Assembly (NCBI RefSeq): GCF_007565055.1
Contig: NC_044553.1
Coordinates: 127,184,978-127,248,977 of the forward strand
DNA: 64,000 nt
DNA from: Rhinopithecus roxellana
Lineage: Eukaryota > Chordata > Mammalia > Primates > Cercopithecidae
Reading direction: 5' to 3'
The translations under genes and the position numbers were made by a program. This document shows positions 47,746-60,377 of this stretch, in pieces. The notes under the pieces were generated by a model, which made no database searches, was not told the DNA's origin, and saw only the letters and a program-made list of their open reading frames with translations. Positions within the stretch are counted from its first letter, which is position 1; every line of letters begins with the position of its first letter.

Positions 47746-49019
47746 TTTAAGAGTCTTGTGTAGGATTGAGAGCATTTCCGCAGTATTTGTGTGCCCATAG
47801 ACCAGTAGCTTTATATCCAACACTACGTCAGTTTACCCACTTGAATTTCATGGCTGCTAATGTAGAGTCTATTGAGACTCAGTGGATCTTAAGAAATTCA
47901 GTTACTCACTAAGAATGGTTCCACTGGCAGAACGGGGAGAAAGTGCACGAAGGGCTAGTCTCTTCTCAGTGTTGGGGAAGACAGAGTGACAGGATGGGTG
48001 TTAAACACAATAAGAGATTCCCTGATCACAAGGGTAATTTTTATATTGGAGTGCAGCCCAGTGCAGTCCCCTTTTAGGAGTCTAAAAAACTGGGCAAACT
48101 TCCTACTGTTGGTGATCATTTATTTTTATGACATTCTATTATGAAAATTCTAAATGTACACAAAAGGTTGAAAGGATTTTATACTGAACACTCATTATAG
48201 AACGAATATCACCTAGAATTCATGTGGTGCAATATTTACTTCATCACTTACCTGCAGACATTAAATAAACCCATGGGGTTATGTGACTCTTGCTGTGGTC
48301 TAATTGCATGCATCACTCAACCCTCTATCAAGAAACCCCTTCCATTTCAATGAAATGCAAATCCTAAGCATCATGTTCAAAGTGGGCAGCCTATTGTTTT
48401 TGTGTGGGTACGCCAGGACTTATTTAACCCATTTCTGACTGTTGACTACTTGGATTGGTTAAACTCTACTGATTTGATAAACATTGAGAAGGACCTGTTT
48501 TTCCATAACAATGATCCTTTATTTTCCTTCTAGACTTATAGGATTAAATCTAAGAAGCAGAATTCTTCTAGAGCTTCTCCTGTGTATTGTGGCAAGTTTC
48601 ACCAACAGCTTTTCCTTTGCAAACTGAGCCCATATGTAGATGTTGGGGAAAAGATGGAGATTAGTCTGAAGAGAAGAGCCGAGGGACTGTGTTAGCTCCT
48701 TTCTGATATCCTGCCATATAGTACATTCTCAAAAAACAGCTGTCAAAGGAATGAATAACGAATGTTGAGGCACAGTGGGAGATGCAGGCTTCTCCCTGGA
48801 ATCACTGATTGGAAGAGTGAGAATCAGAGTTGTGAGAGGTCAGCTTTGGTTACATGAAGACGTCCTTCCCCACCTCCTCGCCTTCCATCATATCTGTATT
48901 TTTTCTTCCAGGTGACACTTTTTTTTTTGAAATTATCATGGAAATCAAAGGTGAAGTGTAATTTGTTATAGGACTATAATGTTAATTATGATTAATACAC
49001 TTTTTGAATCACTGATACT
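47746..49019. other. Mostly unassigned; possible old LINE trace
   Basis: Around 48125-48250 the order acattctattatgaaaattc, taaatgtacacaaaaggttg resembles an antisense old L1M 3' UTR. The rest shows no gene. Confidence 0.4.
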
Positions 49020-49915
49020 CTTTTTAAAAATAGCAGCTTTGTTGAACTGAAATTCACATAGTATAAAGCTCACCCTTTAAAAGCAGACAATTCGGTGGGT
49101 TTCAGTAACAATCTAATTCCAGACCTTTTTCGTCACTCCCAAAAGCAACCCTATCTGTGCCTTTTAGGTATCATTCCCCATTCCCTAATCCCAAACCCGG
49201 CATTCACTAATATACTTTTTTTCTCTATTAATTTGTCTATTGTAGACGTTTCATGTAAGTGGAATAATACAACAGCTGTCCCTTTGTGTCTGGCCTTTTC
49301 ACTTTGCCTGGCTTCCAAGTTTATCTAGGTTGTAGCCTCTGTTTGAATTTCCTTCCTTTTTAAGGCTGAATAATAGTCATTGTATGCCCAGACCACATTC
49401 TATTTACCCATTCATTAGTGATAGACACCTGGGTTTCCCCCCACTTTTTGCATATTATGAATAATGCTGCTATGCACATTCATGTATGAGTTTCTGTGTA
49501 AATATGTTTTCATGTTTTTCCCTGCTATATACCTAGCATTTGAATTGCTAGATGACATGGTAACTCTATGCTTTACTGTTTGAGGAACTGCCAAACTGTT
49601 TTCCAAAGCGAATAGAATCACCTTACATTTCCACCAGCAAAGTGCAAGGGTCCTACTTGCTCTCTATCATCACCAGCACTTGTTGTTATGATACCTTTTG
49701 TGTTACAGCCCTCCTAGTGGTGGGAAGTGGCATCTCATGTGGGTTTGACTTTACATTTCCCTCATGACCTATGGTGTTGGACATTTTTGCTTGTGCTGAT
49801 TGGTCATTTGTATAACTTCTTTGGAGAAATGTCAATTCAAACCCTTTGCCTATTTTTAATTAGCTTATATTTGTTTTTATTGTTGAGTTGCACACTCACA
49901 TGCTTTAATTCTCCC
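49020..49915 (-). mobile_element. Old L1M 3' UTR and ORF2 end, antisense
   Basis: Reads as reverse-complement L1: gttgaactgaaattcacata near 49042, gaataatagtcattgtatgc near 49369, attatgaataatgctgctat near 49454, gccaaactgttttccaaagc near 49591, catttccctcatgacctatg near 49754. All frames are broken, so the 60-85 codon ORFs here are not genes. Confidence 0.85.
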
Positions 49916-51404
49916 TCTTTCCGTGGTCTGTTCATTTACAGGAAACGGATCCATTTGAGGTTACAGACTAAAGATCACTAAGCAGCTCTCATCTGGTGAT
50001 ACATATGGAGACACGCACAGTCTAAGAGATAAGCAGGTGTGGCTCCTCAGAAGGCAACTGAGACAGACCTTTACCTGCCAGCAAGTGGCCAAACACCCTG
50101 GGTCTTCCTGGCACCACACAACTGAGTTTTGTTGCCCTCTCATAATTATTGGCAGAGCTCTCTCCTTCTCAATGATCCTCTGATTAGAACCAGAAAGCAC
50201 ATATCACATAGGTCCTGGGCATGAACAGAGAATAGCCTGACATCAAATGTTCATTTAGGAATCTTTAAAAAATCACCCAGACTTCATACAGAGCATGTGG
50301 TGCTGAATGCAGCAGGGGCAGTCACTGACCTTTGGGAGCTTTTGTCTAGTTAATGAGATTCTTCCACAAAACTGTGAAAGACATTGAGCTTGTGGGAACT
50401 GAATCATACTTTAAACGCATGTGAGATATTCACTCACATAACAGAACCTTACAGTAAACCTGCTTGTTGAGTTCCTACAGTAGTCTCTCTGGTTGTGGCA
50501 TACTGCTACTGCAACCCATAAAAATCAGAAAACGCATCAACATTTCTTAAATCTCCTCCTGGTGCTTCTCAGTGCAGCTAAGTGCTCCCGTCCTTCCTCA
50601 GGCCCCTGGTGAATGCTCAGCTTTCAAGCCCTGCATCCACACACAGGCAGTGCCACCCACACGGGGACTTGGACTGTTAAGATTGGGGATGAGTGGTGTC
50701 CTTGCAGTTCCATAGCCATGTAGGCACGGGTCAAGTCATATTCCATTAAGCATAGTCAAAATATTGGAGAAGGATTTGCTTTTGTTGATTAGAAATGATT
50801 CAGGGTGTGGCAAGCCCTGTGCTCCACTGAATTCCATCCTGCTCTTCTGAGAAGGTGAGGAGGTACGTGGGGGCTTGCAGCATTCCCAGGGTGAATAATT
50901 GCACAAACGATAACTCACAAATGCTGTCAGTTTCCTATGTGTGAAGAGTAGCTCACCATGCTACCTGGGCTTGATCAACTTCATCCTCCTAGTATTACCA
51001 TAATTTTTCAGGCTATGAGACGAAGGCTTAAAAGGTAAATTCCCCAAAGGCATCCAGCTTCTCAGTCGGTACAAGCCTGGATCTGAGCCAAAGCGATCTG
51101 ACTGTGCAATCAGCCAGCTTCCTCATCAAACCCTTCCTCCCTCCCTTTTTTCTTCCCTCCTGAGCCCTTACAGAGCCAGGCATTGTCCCAAGGGCTGGAG
51201 TTGCAGGAGACAGCAAAGAAAACTCCTTGTCCTTATGGTGCCCCGTGGGGTGAGAGAGGCAATGAACACGGAAACTAGACCACGCACAGCATCTCAGAGA
51301 AAATGAGGTCCAGGGCTGAGGAGCAGGTACTAGTTTACACAGAAGAATCTGGGAAGACTTCTTGGATATGGTTACTTTGAAGGCAAGATCTGGTGAATGA
51401 TTGA
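49916..51404. other. Unassigned sequence
   Basis: Possible old repeat trace near 51172-51260 (agagccaggcattgtcccaa, gggctggagttgcaggagac), too diverged to name. No gene supported. Confidence 0.45.
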
Positions 51405-51718
51405 AAACTATGCAAATGTCGGCTGGGCACCATGGCTCACCCCTGTAATCCCAGCGCTTTAGGAGGTGAGGTGGGTGGATCACTTAAGGTCAGGAGTTTG
51501 AGACCAGCCTGGCCAATATGGCAAAACCCCATCTCTAATAAAAATATGAAAATTAGCCAGATGTGGTGGTGCACACCTGTGTCTCAGCTACTCGGGAGGC
51601 TGAGGCAGGAAAATTGCTTGAACTCCGGAGGCAGGGGTTGTGGTGAGCTGAGATCGTGCCATTGCACTCCAGCCTGCGCAACAGAGCAAAACTCCATCTC
51701 AATAAATAAATAAATAAA

Positions 51719-51798
<80 letters not shown>

Positions 51799-51819
51799 AA
51801 AAGAAACTATGCACACGCC
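51405..51819 (+). mobile_element. AluS-like SINE with expanded (GAAA)n tail
   Basis: Alu body 51421-51718, followed by a (GAAA)n array to 51803. Diverged target-site duplications aaactatgcaaatgtc (51405-51420) and aaactatgcacacgcc (51804-51819) agree at 13 of 16 bases. The array has grown inside the Alu tail. Confidence 0.94.
51719..51803. repeat. (GAAA)n microsatellite, about 20 units
   Basis: An almost uninterrupted run of gaaa units on the plus strand. It causes the Phe/Leu/Ser-rich minus-strand ORFs at 51553-52084, which are artefacts. Confidence 0.98.
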
Positions 51820-52960
51820 TGTGGGAAGAGGATTCCACTGGTATAAGAGAAGAGTTGCTGCAGGGTCCTGAGGCAGGCATGCCCAGCAAGTATAGAACAC
51901 ACACAGGGCCATGGTCAGGACTGGCCTTTTGTTCCCAGTGAGATGGAGACTGATTGCAGGGACACAGTGACCAGTCTGGCTGCTCTGAGGAGAACAGTGT
52001 GTAGGTGCCCAGGAAGGGGCAAGAGGGAACTGCCAGGGTCCCTATAAAGACAGTGGGGGAGGGGAGGCAAAACATCAAGGACAATTCTCAGGTCTGCAAA
52101 GGAGGAGCTTCTGTGTAAGAAGCGGGGAAAAGAACATGAAGGAACACAGAAGTTGGGAGGTTTGTAGGCGTGACACTTCAAATACCTAATGGACACCTGA
52201 CCATCAAATGATCCACTCCCTTTCAATGGCTCGTTGTCAGCGACTGTGATAATATAATGCAGACAGCAATGACTTACCAACTGAGCATGTGCTGGAGTCT
52301 TACTTTACGCCCCCCACAGTCCTCCGAGTTAGGTGTTGCTTTCCCTGGGTCCCATATTGCACCCTCTGCCTTGTGCCATATCACCCCCTGCATCTGTGTG
52401 AAACGTGGGGTGTGGGGAAGACACTGAGCTCCTTTCTCAAGCTCAATCCTGGGGACCAATGGCCAAGACCAATGTCACCCAACGGTTTGGTATATGGCTG
52501 CTGCCTTGGGCAGGGGGTTTCCTCAGTCTGCCTCCCCCGGGCAGCGTGGGGTGGTGTGAGCGCCTGTCCCACAGGCTGGACAGAAATAGCATCTGAACAG
52601 CAGGCGGCACAGTTCCTCCTGCAGACACACTCGCCGGCCCATGTTCTCATTTCTAGGATCCAATTCTCAAATCTTTTTAGTACTAATTAGAAGACTATCA
52701 ATCTGCTTGGCTCACCCTGGATTTACATCTTGTAGGATTTCCTGGGTTATTTTTCTAAGCTTCAGCTAAATGAATAAGAGAAATTGGCAGAGATCCTAAC
52801 CCATCACCCCTTGAAGTGTGCGAGGGATAAACGTGCTCTCCCTGGGTCCTCTTCCTCCCACTGTGGGTCTGGATTCACGCTGCGAACAGTGACTGCGAGA
52901 CGGAAATTAGCTGAATGGTCTGGCAGAATGTCTACATGCCACGCAGTCTTAAAAGGATCC
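51820..52960. other. Unassigned, moderately GC-rich
   Basis: ORFs on both strands (up to 133 codons at 52289-52690) lack recognisable domains or splice context. Confidence 0.4.
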
Positions 52961-52965
52961 AAGAT

Positions 52966-53905
52966 ACACACAAACACACACACCATAAACAAGCACACAA
53001 ACTATACACACATACATCATACATACACACCATACACACACACAAACACACCATACACTCACGAACACACTATACACACATACACCATAAACACACACAT
53101 CATATATACACACATACGATACACAAACACACACACTATACACACATACACCATAAACACTCATCAAACACACATACACATATCACACACATACACAGAA
53201 ATGCACTATACACTCACAAACACACCATACAAACACACACACCATACACGCATACCCAATACACACACAAACACCATACACACACCAACACACACAAACA
53301 TAAATACACCATACACACAAACACCATATATACATACACCATACACACACACCATACTCACACAAACACGCACCATACACACACCATACACACAAAAACA
53401 ATATACACACAAGCACACACACCATATGCACATATGCCATACACACAAACACACCACACTCACATACCATAACACACACACCATACACACAAACACCATA
53501 CACACACACCACGCACACATCATACACACATACACCATACACACACCATGCTCACACACACGCACCATACACACGCACCATACACACACACCATACATAC
53601 ACACCATACACACAAACAGCATACACACACACCACACACACCATACATACACACCATACAAACAGCATACACACATACACCATACACACACACCATCCAC
53701 ACAAACACAATATACACACAAACACACACACCGTACGCACATATGCCATACACACAAACACACCATACACACAAGCAAATGCATTCACACACCATACACA
53801 CATACACCATACACACACACGATACACGCACACAAACACACACGATACATACACACACGATACACGCACACAAACACACACGATACACACACACACCATT
53901 CACAA
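52966..53905. repeat. CA-rich satellite, ~940 bp, higher-order structure
   Basis: Composed of interleaved acacacaccatacacaca-type words with variants (cgcacc, catatgcc, gatacacg). Two ~65-base blocks centred on atatacacac and catatgccatacacac (from 53401 and 53710) are nearly identical, 309 bases apart. At the right end a 38-base unit beginning gatacacgcacacaaacaca repeats at 53821 and 53859. Long open frames on both strands (382 codons of His/Thr plus-strand, over 190 of Val/Cys minus-strand) arise because the words lack stops; I do not call them genes. Alternating purine/pyrimidine runs of this type can adopt Z-DNA. Confidence 0.96.
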
Positions 53906-54420
53906 GGACAAACACCTGGCGACTTGGCTTGAGAAAGGGCTGTGGAGACCCTTTGTCCGCCCAGGCCACAAAGCCTGTCTGTCCCCATCTCAGCACTCGG
54001 CCCAGGCCGGTGCCAGTGTCTGCCAGGTCTGGGGCTGCCTTCCTTCCCCACGGCTCTGGGGACTTCCTCACCAGGCTCTCTCCCTCTCCTGGGCCTATCG
54101 TGCACCGTCCATCCTCCAGCACTGGCCCTGGTGGTGTTGACGCCCTGGACTCCCTCCAGGCTCCCTGGATGCAGAGAGGAGGGGGTTTCCACACCCATCG
54201 GGTCATCGGGGGTAACTGCTCTCCCACGCCCTCCCCATCTGTCCTGCCTGCACCGCACGGCAAACGCCCTGAGCGCAGCAGGCTTCTGCTTCGATTCAAG
54301 GTGTCCGTTTTTAGTTACTGATATCCATTTGAAAAAACAAACAAAGAAACAATTGGAAAATATCAAGTTGACTCTGAACTTTTAATTCAATAGTTCCTCC
54401 CAGTGTTGAGTAGTGAGAAC
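53906..54420. other. Unassigned, GC-rich
   Basis: GC-rich DNA with several overlapping open frames on both strands (147 codons at 53942-54385). No domains recognised. Confidence 0.4.
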
Positions 54421-54545
54421 ACGGGATGAGAAGTCAGAAGATGTGGTTTCCCAACTCACAGTAACCAGCGGCCAGCTCTGTGGGCCCCGTGGAGGCACAT
54501 GCAGCCTCTCTGGGCCTTCATTTCCCCACGAATGGAAGTCATCTT
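54421..54545 (+). mobile_element. MIR SINE fragment
   Basis: Order aagtcagaagatgtggtttc, gcggccagctctgtgggccc, cctctctgggccttcatttc follows the MIR core in sense. Confidence 0.55.
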
Positions 54546-54582
54546 GGAGGAGGTGATCTGTAAGACACCATCCAGCTGGAAA

Positions 54583-54886
54583 TTTTTTTTTTCTGTTTTG
54601 AGACGGAGTCTCGCTCTGTCGCCTGGGCTGGAGTGCAGGGACACGATCTCAGCTCACTGCAAGCTCCGCCTCCCGCGTTCACGCCATTCTCCTGCCTCAG
54701 CCTCCCGAGTAGCTGGGACTACAGGCGCCACCACCACCACCACGCCTGGCTAATTTTTTTGTATTTTTATTAGAGACAGGGTTTCACCGTGTCAGTCAGG
54801 AGTGTCTCGATCTCCTGACCTCGTGATCCGCCTGCCTCGGCCTCTCAAAGTGCTGGGATTACAGGTGTGAGCCACCGCGCCCGGCC
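54583..54886 (-). mobile_element. AluY-like SINE
   Basis: Antisense Alu beginning with a short T run interrupted by ctg and ending gagccaccgcgcccggcc at 54886. A CAC trinucleotide expansion (caccaccaccaccacgcc) lies near 54728-54745. No clear target-site duplication found. Confidence 0.94.
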
Positions 54887-56019
54887 ACCAAGCATGAAAC
54901 TTTTAAAGGTCAGTGATGTGCATGAAGAGACAATCTGAATACCAAGAAGGTGTCTGGGAAAGTGAGCAGGGAAGAAAAACACGGGATAAGAGTGACAGTT
55001 TCTCTAAATAGAGATTTCGTGTTTACAAAGGGGAAAACTGCAACCCTAACCTGGTAATCTTTTGGCTACAGTTTCAGTTGCCAAAAATAAGTACTGATGG
55101 GAAAGTTGTTTTTTTTTTGTTGTTGTTGTTATTGTCACTGAAGAAAAAAAGATATTTAGGGCAGTAAAGGATGCAGTCAGGTATGACAAAAGGATGAACA
55201 TGGTTCTGCAACTTTACAGAGAGACAGAAAGAACACGTTCTGGGGAGAGAGGATCCCAAAGTCTAGGTTTCTCTAAATTCACAGGCTCTAGAGGCCTCTC
55301 AGTTCTCCTCTGTAAGTATTTGATAAACTGTGGCTGTGGAAGCAGACAGGATTCTGTTATCCTAGCTGAACAACAGAGAGATGCCCTTAGGAGGTTTGCA
55401 AGGGGAAGGAGATAAGCGGATGCTTGGTGAGCATGTTCTCCTGCTGGACGGTTCAAAGACAGGGTCAACCCCAGCAGCTTCTGCAATGTCCCATTGAGAG
55501 TGGAAGCCAAGGACACCATCCTTTGTGACTTTTGTGGTTTTCTGTATTTGAGTTAAATAAATTCCCTCTAGATTTTAACCCTAGTAGAAGTGTGTCTCTT
55601 CGAAGAAATGGCATAATCCCAACCCAGGAGCAGCAGTTAAGGCAGACATCACTTCCCCTTGTTCTCTGGCTACTGGGAAATTCAAGCTACGTCTTACTTT
55701 CAAGCCCAACTAATTATAACAATCCAGAAGCCTGGAATATCTTATGGGTTCTTCTTTACAAGCCCCTATTTCATTTTTTAATTCGATTATAGATAATTTA
55801 TACATATTTTTATAAATAGTATACATAAAATGTGTATAAAAAAGATACATACGTATAAATTTGGTCATTAGCAATTTATTTTATCATTATCCAATCATAC
55901 GAATGTCAAATACTGGAGTTATTTTAACTCCTTCCTCTTCCTTGATTCCTATTCTGTGGCTCACGATTCCTTGACAATTCCTGCTCATGCTCCCCCTCTC
56001 ACTCCCATTACAAACACCA
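54887..56019. other. Unassigned, AT-rich toward the right
   Basis: Includes a small T/GTT-rich run at 55108-55132 and AT-rich DNA near 55790-55870. No gene supported. Confidence 0.45.
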
Positions 56020-56330
56020 CCTGACACCAACCATCTAACTGGTCGAGCTGGCTCTACACGGTCCCTCTCCAGGTCTTCCTGTGTTCCACTACACGCTGGT
56101 TTTTCTCAAACACATCTGTGATCCCATCACTTCTTAATTCAAAAGCGCTCCACATTTTGCCTTTCCTTTATGTTCCACTGCATACTGCTTAGGAGTTCCT
56201 GGGCCTGCCTATCATTTTCTTGCCTCCAAAAACCCCTGCCACCATTCCTGTGCGTCCAATCCTGCCTTTAATAACTTAAAATGTCAGCTCTTCCCTGATT
56301 TCTCATGACAGGAGTAATACCTCCCGTCTG
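56020..56330 (+). mobile_element. LINE2 (L2) fragment, weak
   Basis: Order gatcccatcacttcttaatt, caaaagcgctccacattttg, ttcctgggcctgcctatcat follows the L2 3' region (cactcccctgcttaaaaccc, ttcagtggctccccat, gatctggcccctgcctacc) in sense, strongly diverged. Confidence 0.45.
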
Positions 56331-56414
56331 AAATGTCAGAGGAAATTTTATTTCCCTTGTCATGGTTTGCATTATTATGTGTTAGGATTAGTAGATTATC
56401 TGCACTTAATCATT

Positions 56415-56682
56415 GGAAAGAGGCAAAGTACAGTGGTTAAAAGAATGAGGTCTGGAGTTTGTTTTAGAACCTTGACTACACCCCATGACTCACATAGCCT
56501 TGAACGAGTTACTTATACACCCTGAACCTCAGTATCTCTATCTGAAAAAATGAAGAGAATCATAGTCCTGTCACAGTGGGTTGTTTTAAAGGCTAAATTA
56601 ATTCATCAATCCACGAATATAGCACTTAAAACTGTCTCACACTAGTAAGTGTTCAATAAATGCTAGATACTGTTCTTAACTC
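56415..56682 (+). mobile_element. Nearly full-length MIR SINE
   Basis: Follows MIR end to end: aaagtacagtggttaaaaga, gccttgaacgagttacttat, cctcagtatctctatctgaa, gggttgttttaaaggctaaa, ctagtaagtgttcaataaat. Confidence 0.82.
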
Positions 56683-56857
56683 TCGGTTAGGTACGTGACT
56701 CTCTTGACCCTGTTTGGTCCTTGAAGTCAAAGAGCAAGCAGCCTGGTTCCTTCATTGCACCAACATGAGATTCTTACTGCTTCCAGTAATGAGTATAGTG
56801 TATGACACCAATTTCGGGCAGTAATCTTTGGTTTCAAGTTTTAATGACACCTGTCTG

Positions 56858-56981
56858 AAAATCTCCAACTCTTTTTTTTTTTTTTTTTTTGAGATGGAGT
56901 CTCACTCTGTCACCCAGGTTGGAGTGCAATGGCATGATCTCGGCTCATTGCAACCTCCGCCTCCCGAAATCCCTAGCTCTT
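56858..56981 (-). mobile_element. 5'-truncated Alu fragment with diverged target duplication
   Basis: Only the Alu 3' ~94 bases (56873-56966, T run then gagatggagtctcactctgt). It is flanked by aaatctccaactctt (56858-56872) and aaatccctagctctt (56967-56981), which agree at 13 of 15 bases. A complete insertion of a short cDNA, not a later deletion. Confidence 0.9.
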
Positions 56982-57129
56982 AAACATTAACTGTGACTGA
57001 AGTGGCATATGCAAGGACTTATGGCATCAAATCCAGTATGAAAAAAGCTTGAAAGCTGTCACACTCATCCTTACAATGAGGAAAAGCTCCACTAAATGAA
57101 AATCAATGACTTTTGTTGAACCCATCAGA

Positions 57130-58860
57130 GAACTGCAACCACAGGGCAAACCCCCCTGAAATCTGCAGAGGCAGGTTAACAGAGAGTCACAGCAGGTATC
57201 TGTTTACCTGGAACAGAAGCTGAAGGAGTCATAAGCTGGTAGGAATACTGAAATGATCACTCTGATGAATAGTGGAGGCTGAGTGTGAAGGGGCACGAGA
57301 CTGAGAAGCTTCTGGGGGACAACCGCCTCAAGGGGTCCCCCAACACTTTCCTGAGCTTTACCTCCAGGAATCCTACAAGGTTCTCAAAGTGAAAAGGCAA
57401 GAAAAATCCCATATTTTCTCTGGCAGGGCTATATCAGAATTAATCATTGTGAAATACACGAGCGCATTTGCCATAAAAGTAACCTACTGTAGCAGAGAAA
57501 GATCTTACCAGAGGCTTATCCCTCCCCGTCAAATCTCCTCTAGCCTTCCTGTTCCACTTAAGGAAGTGGGTACAGTAAGCAGGGATTAGGGCTTCTGGGA
57601 AATAGACTGGGGGGCACTGTAGCTGGGAAAGGGAAAAGGAGTAAGGGAGGGAAACTATGCCACTGAAGAAACTTCTGAAGGCCACAGCCCAGGAAAACAG
57701 CTCCACTTAAAGATCAGGGTGCAGCTGTAAGATTACAGAACAATCCTCCATTGGCTCCACCCTAAACCACCACAGCCACAGGACTCCAGGATAATAAAGC
57801 GGATTAATGCTGGAAGCACTGCAAGATGCAGACTCTATGTGAGGAGAAGTACCTAGGGAAGCCCAAAGTCAAAAGAAGAGACAAACATAAGGATGCCAGA
57901 AAAATTTTAAGCCTCTGGCACCCAAAGCTACAGTAGACATTAACCACAGTCCAATTCCTAGTCAGACCAACATGAATTCTCATCCTAATGGCCTATTTAC
58001 CCAAGGTGTGTCTAGCTTTAAGAAAAAAACTATAAGGCATGCCAGAAAGACAAAAACAAACAAATAAAAATCAATGTAAAGAGACACAGCAATCATTAGA
58101 GTCACATTCCTATATGCCACAGTTGTTGGAATTACTAGACAACCAATTTAAAATTACTGTGATTAATATGTCAAGGGTTCTAATGGAAATAGTAAATAAC
58201 ATGCAAGAACAGTTAGATAATGTAAACAAGAAGAAGGAAATGAGATAAATGAAAAACACGGTAACATAAAAGACGAATGTCCTTGAGCAAGGGTGCTCAT
58301 CAGGAGAATTGACACAACCAAGGAAACAACAGGGAACGTAAAAATAGGTCAGTTAAACTTCTCAAACAAATAAGAAAAAAAAAGCATCAAAAAAAGCAGG
58401 ACTAGAACATCCATGAACCAGGGGACAATCACAAAAAGTGTAACATACACCTAATTGAAATACCAAAAGGAGAGAAAAAAGCAGAAGAAATATTTAAAGT
58501 ATAAAAATAATGGCCAAGAACCTTCCAAAATTAATGACAGACAAAAAACTACAAAACAGGAAGCCCAGATAACACCAAGATTAAAGTAAATAAAGAGACA
58601 AATGTAAAATGCAATTAAAAAGATCACTTGGGCATACCCTATTTACACTGCAGGAAGGTAAAACAGTCAATTTTGGAAAAAGCTGGGGAATGAAGGGTGT
58701 AAATTTTAATATTTGAGAAAGAAGAACAAGAATTCAAATGTACTTCTCTTCAAAAACTATGCAAGAAGAGTGAGTGACATATTTTAAATGTTGAAAGAAT
58801 AAAACTTCAGACTAGAATTCAATATCCCAATAAATTATCCTTCAAAAGTGAAAGACAGAA
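57130..58860 (+). mobile_element. L1M/HAL1-like element: 5' region and ORF1
   Basis: Same family as 16800-18975. Landmarks are ttgttggaattactagacaa near 58122, tgtgattaatatgtcaaggg near 58158, ggccaagaaccttccaaaat near 58512, and ttatccttcaaaagtgaaag near 58837. The 69-residue ORF at 58039-58248 is a scrap of ORF1. Interrupted by the Alu at 58861-59181. Confidence 0.82.
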
Positions 58861-59181
58861 TTTCTTTTTCTTTCTTTTCCTTTCTTTTCTTTTCTTCTTT
58901 CTCTCTCTCTCTCTTTCTTCCTCTCTCTCTCTTTTTCCTTTTTTTTTTTTTTTTTTTTGAGAGGGAGTCTGTCACCCAGGTTGAAGTGCAGCAGTGCAAT
59001 CTTGGCCCACTGAAACCTCCACCTCCTGGGTTCCAAGTGACTCTTGTGCCTCCGCCTCCTGGGTAGCTGGGACTACTGAGTGCGCCATCATGCCCTACTA
59101 ATTCTTGCATTTTTAGTAGAGATGGGGTTTTACCATGTTGGTCAGGCTGGTCTTGAACTCCAGACCTCAGGGGATCTGCCT
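58861..59181 (-). mobile_element. 5'-truncated old Alu with pyrimidine-rich tail
   Basis: Antisense Alu body 58959-59181, preceded by a degenerate tail of CTTT and CTCT units (58861-58958) grown from the Alu A tail. The Alu 5' end (the ctcggcctcccaaag part onward) is missing. L1M sequence resumes after it. The Lys/Arg/Glu-rich minus ORFs come from the tail. Confidence 0.9.
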
Positions 59182-60170
59182 GCTAAGAGTTTCTCATACA
59201 AACAAAAAGTAAGGGAATTAGTAAAAAACAGACCTACCCTGCAAGAAATGTTAAAAGAATTTAATCAAGCAGAAGAAAAGTGGTATACCAGAAACTCAGA
59301 TCTATATAGAGAAGAAAGGAGTATTAGAGATAGTATAAAGGAAACAAAATATTGTATTTCTTCTTTTTCTTCATTTTTATAAAGGATAACTGTGTAAAGT
59401 AATAATTATAACAGTGTGATTATAACACATGGATAAGTAAAATAAAGGGCAGTAATGTTGCAGGACACAGGATAAAATAATTAGGAATTCTCTATCCAGG
59501 TTTCTGTACTACATAAGAAGCAGTATCATATTATTTGCAAGAAGTCTTTGCTTTGTTAAAAATGAACTTTAAAGCAACTACTAATATTTTTATAAGAAGT
59601 ACAACTGATGTGCAAAGAGAGAAGTTGAAATGGAATCACATAAAATGCTCAATTAAAACCAGAAAAGGTTAAAAAATGGAGAGGAAAACAAAGAACAAAT
59701 GCAAGCAACAGAAAACATGGTAGATATTAATCCAGCTATGTTAATAATCACATTAAATGTAAATGCTCTAAATATGGCAAGTAAAAGGCAGAGCTTGTCA
59801 GAGTAGATTAAAATCTTAAAAAGCCCCAACTCTATGTTGTCTAAAGAAACTCATTTTAAACATAAAGATGCAGGCAGGTTAAAATGAAAGGGATGGAGAA
59901 ATACATACCATGCTAACACTTATCAAAAGTAAGTTAGAAAGCTGTATTACTTTCAGACAAAGTGGACATCAGAACAAGGAAGTCTGTCAAGAATAGACAG
60001 TGGCCTTGCACAATAATAGAGGTGTTAATTCTCCAAGAAGTCAAAATAATCCTCATTGTGCATGTACCTAACCAAAGAACATTAAAAGACACGAGGCAAA
60101 ACTGAAATAGTTGAAAGAGAAATATACATATCCACTGTTAGAGACTTAAACACCCCTCCGAGTAAACACA
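59182..60170 (+). mobile_element. L1M ORF1 end, spacer and ORF2 start
   Basis: Continues the interrupted element: gacctaccctgcaagaaatg near 59231, spacer, then the ORF2 endonuclease start (ttaataatcacattaaatgt near 59740; tctaaagaaactcattttaa near 59838; aaagtggacatcagaacaag near 59959). Frames are broken throughout. Confidence 0.8.
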
Positions 60171-60377
60171 AAAATTTACTCAGCTACCAAATGGCAGAGA
60201 CGAGACTCAGATTTAAATAAAAGAAAAGGTTTATCAATTGGCAGTTTCCCAATTAGTTAATCAACCTACAATCAAAAAGAAGCATATACTAATTTGCAGT
60301 TTGGGGTGCTTAATGTTGGTATGCAAATTTCTTAATTTTTATAGAATTTGATACAATGATCAAAATAATTTTATTAT
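60171..60377. other. Unassigned, AT-rich
   Basis: May be the decayed remainder of the L1M; nothing assignable. Confidence 0.4.

Noticed and set aside
51553..52084. Phe/Leu/Ser-rich minus-strand ORFs of 119 and 166 codons
   Set aside because: Driven by the (GAAA)n array and the antisense Alu; no gene.
52784..53932. 382-codon His/Thr-rich ORF and matching Val/Cys-rich minus-strand ORFs
   Set aside because: They lie on the CA-rich satellite, whose words lack stop codons in several frames on both strands. Composition is pure repeat translation and no start or splice context exists.
58835..59110. Lys/Arg/Glu-rich ORFs
   Set aside because: Product of the CTTT/CTCT tail of an antisense Alu.
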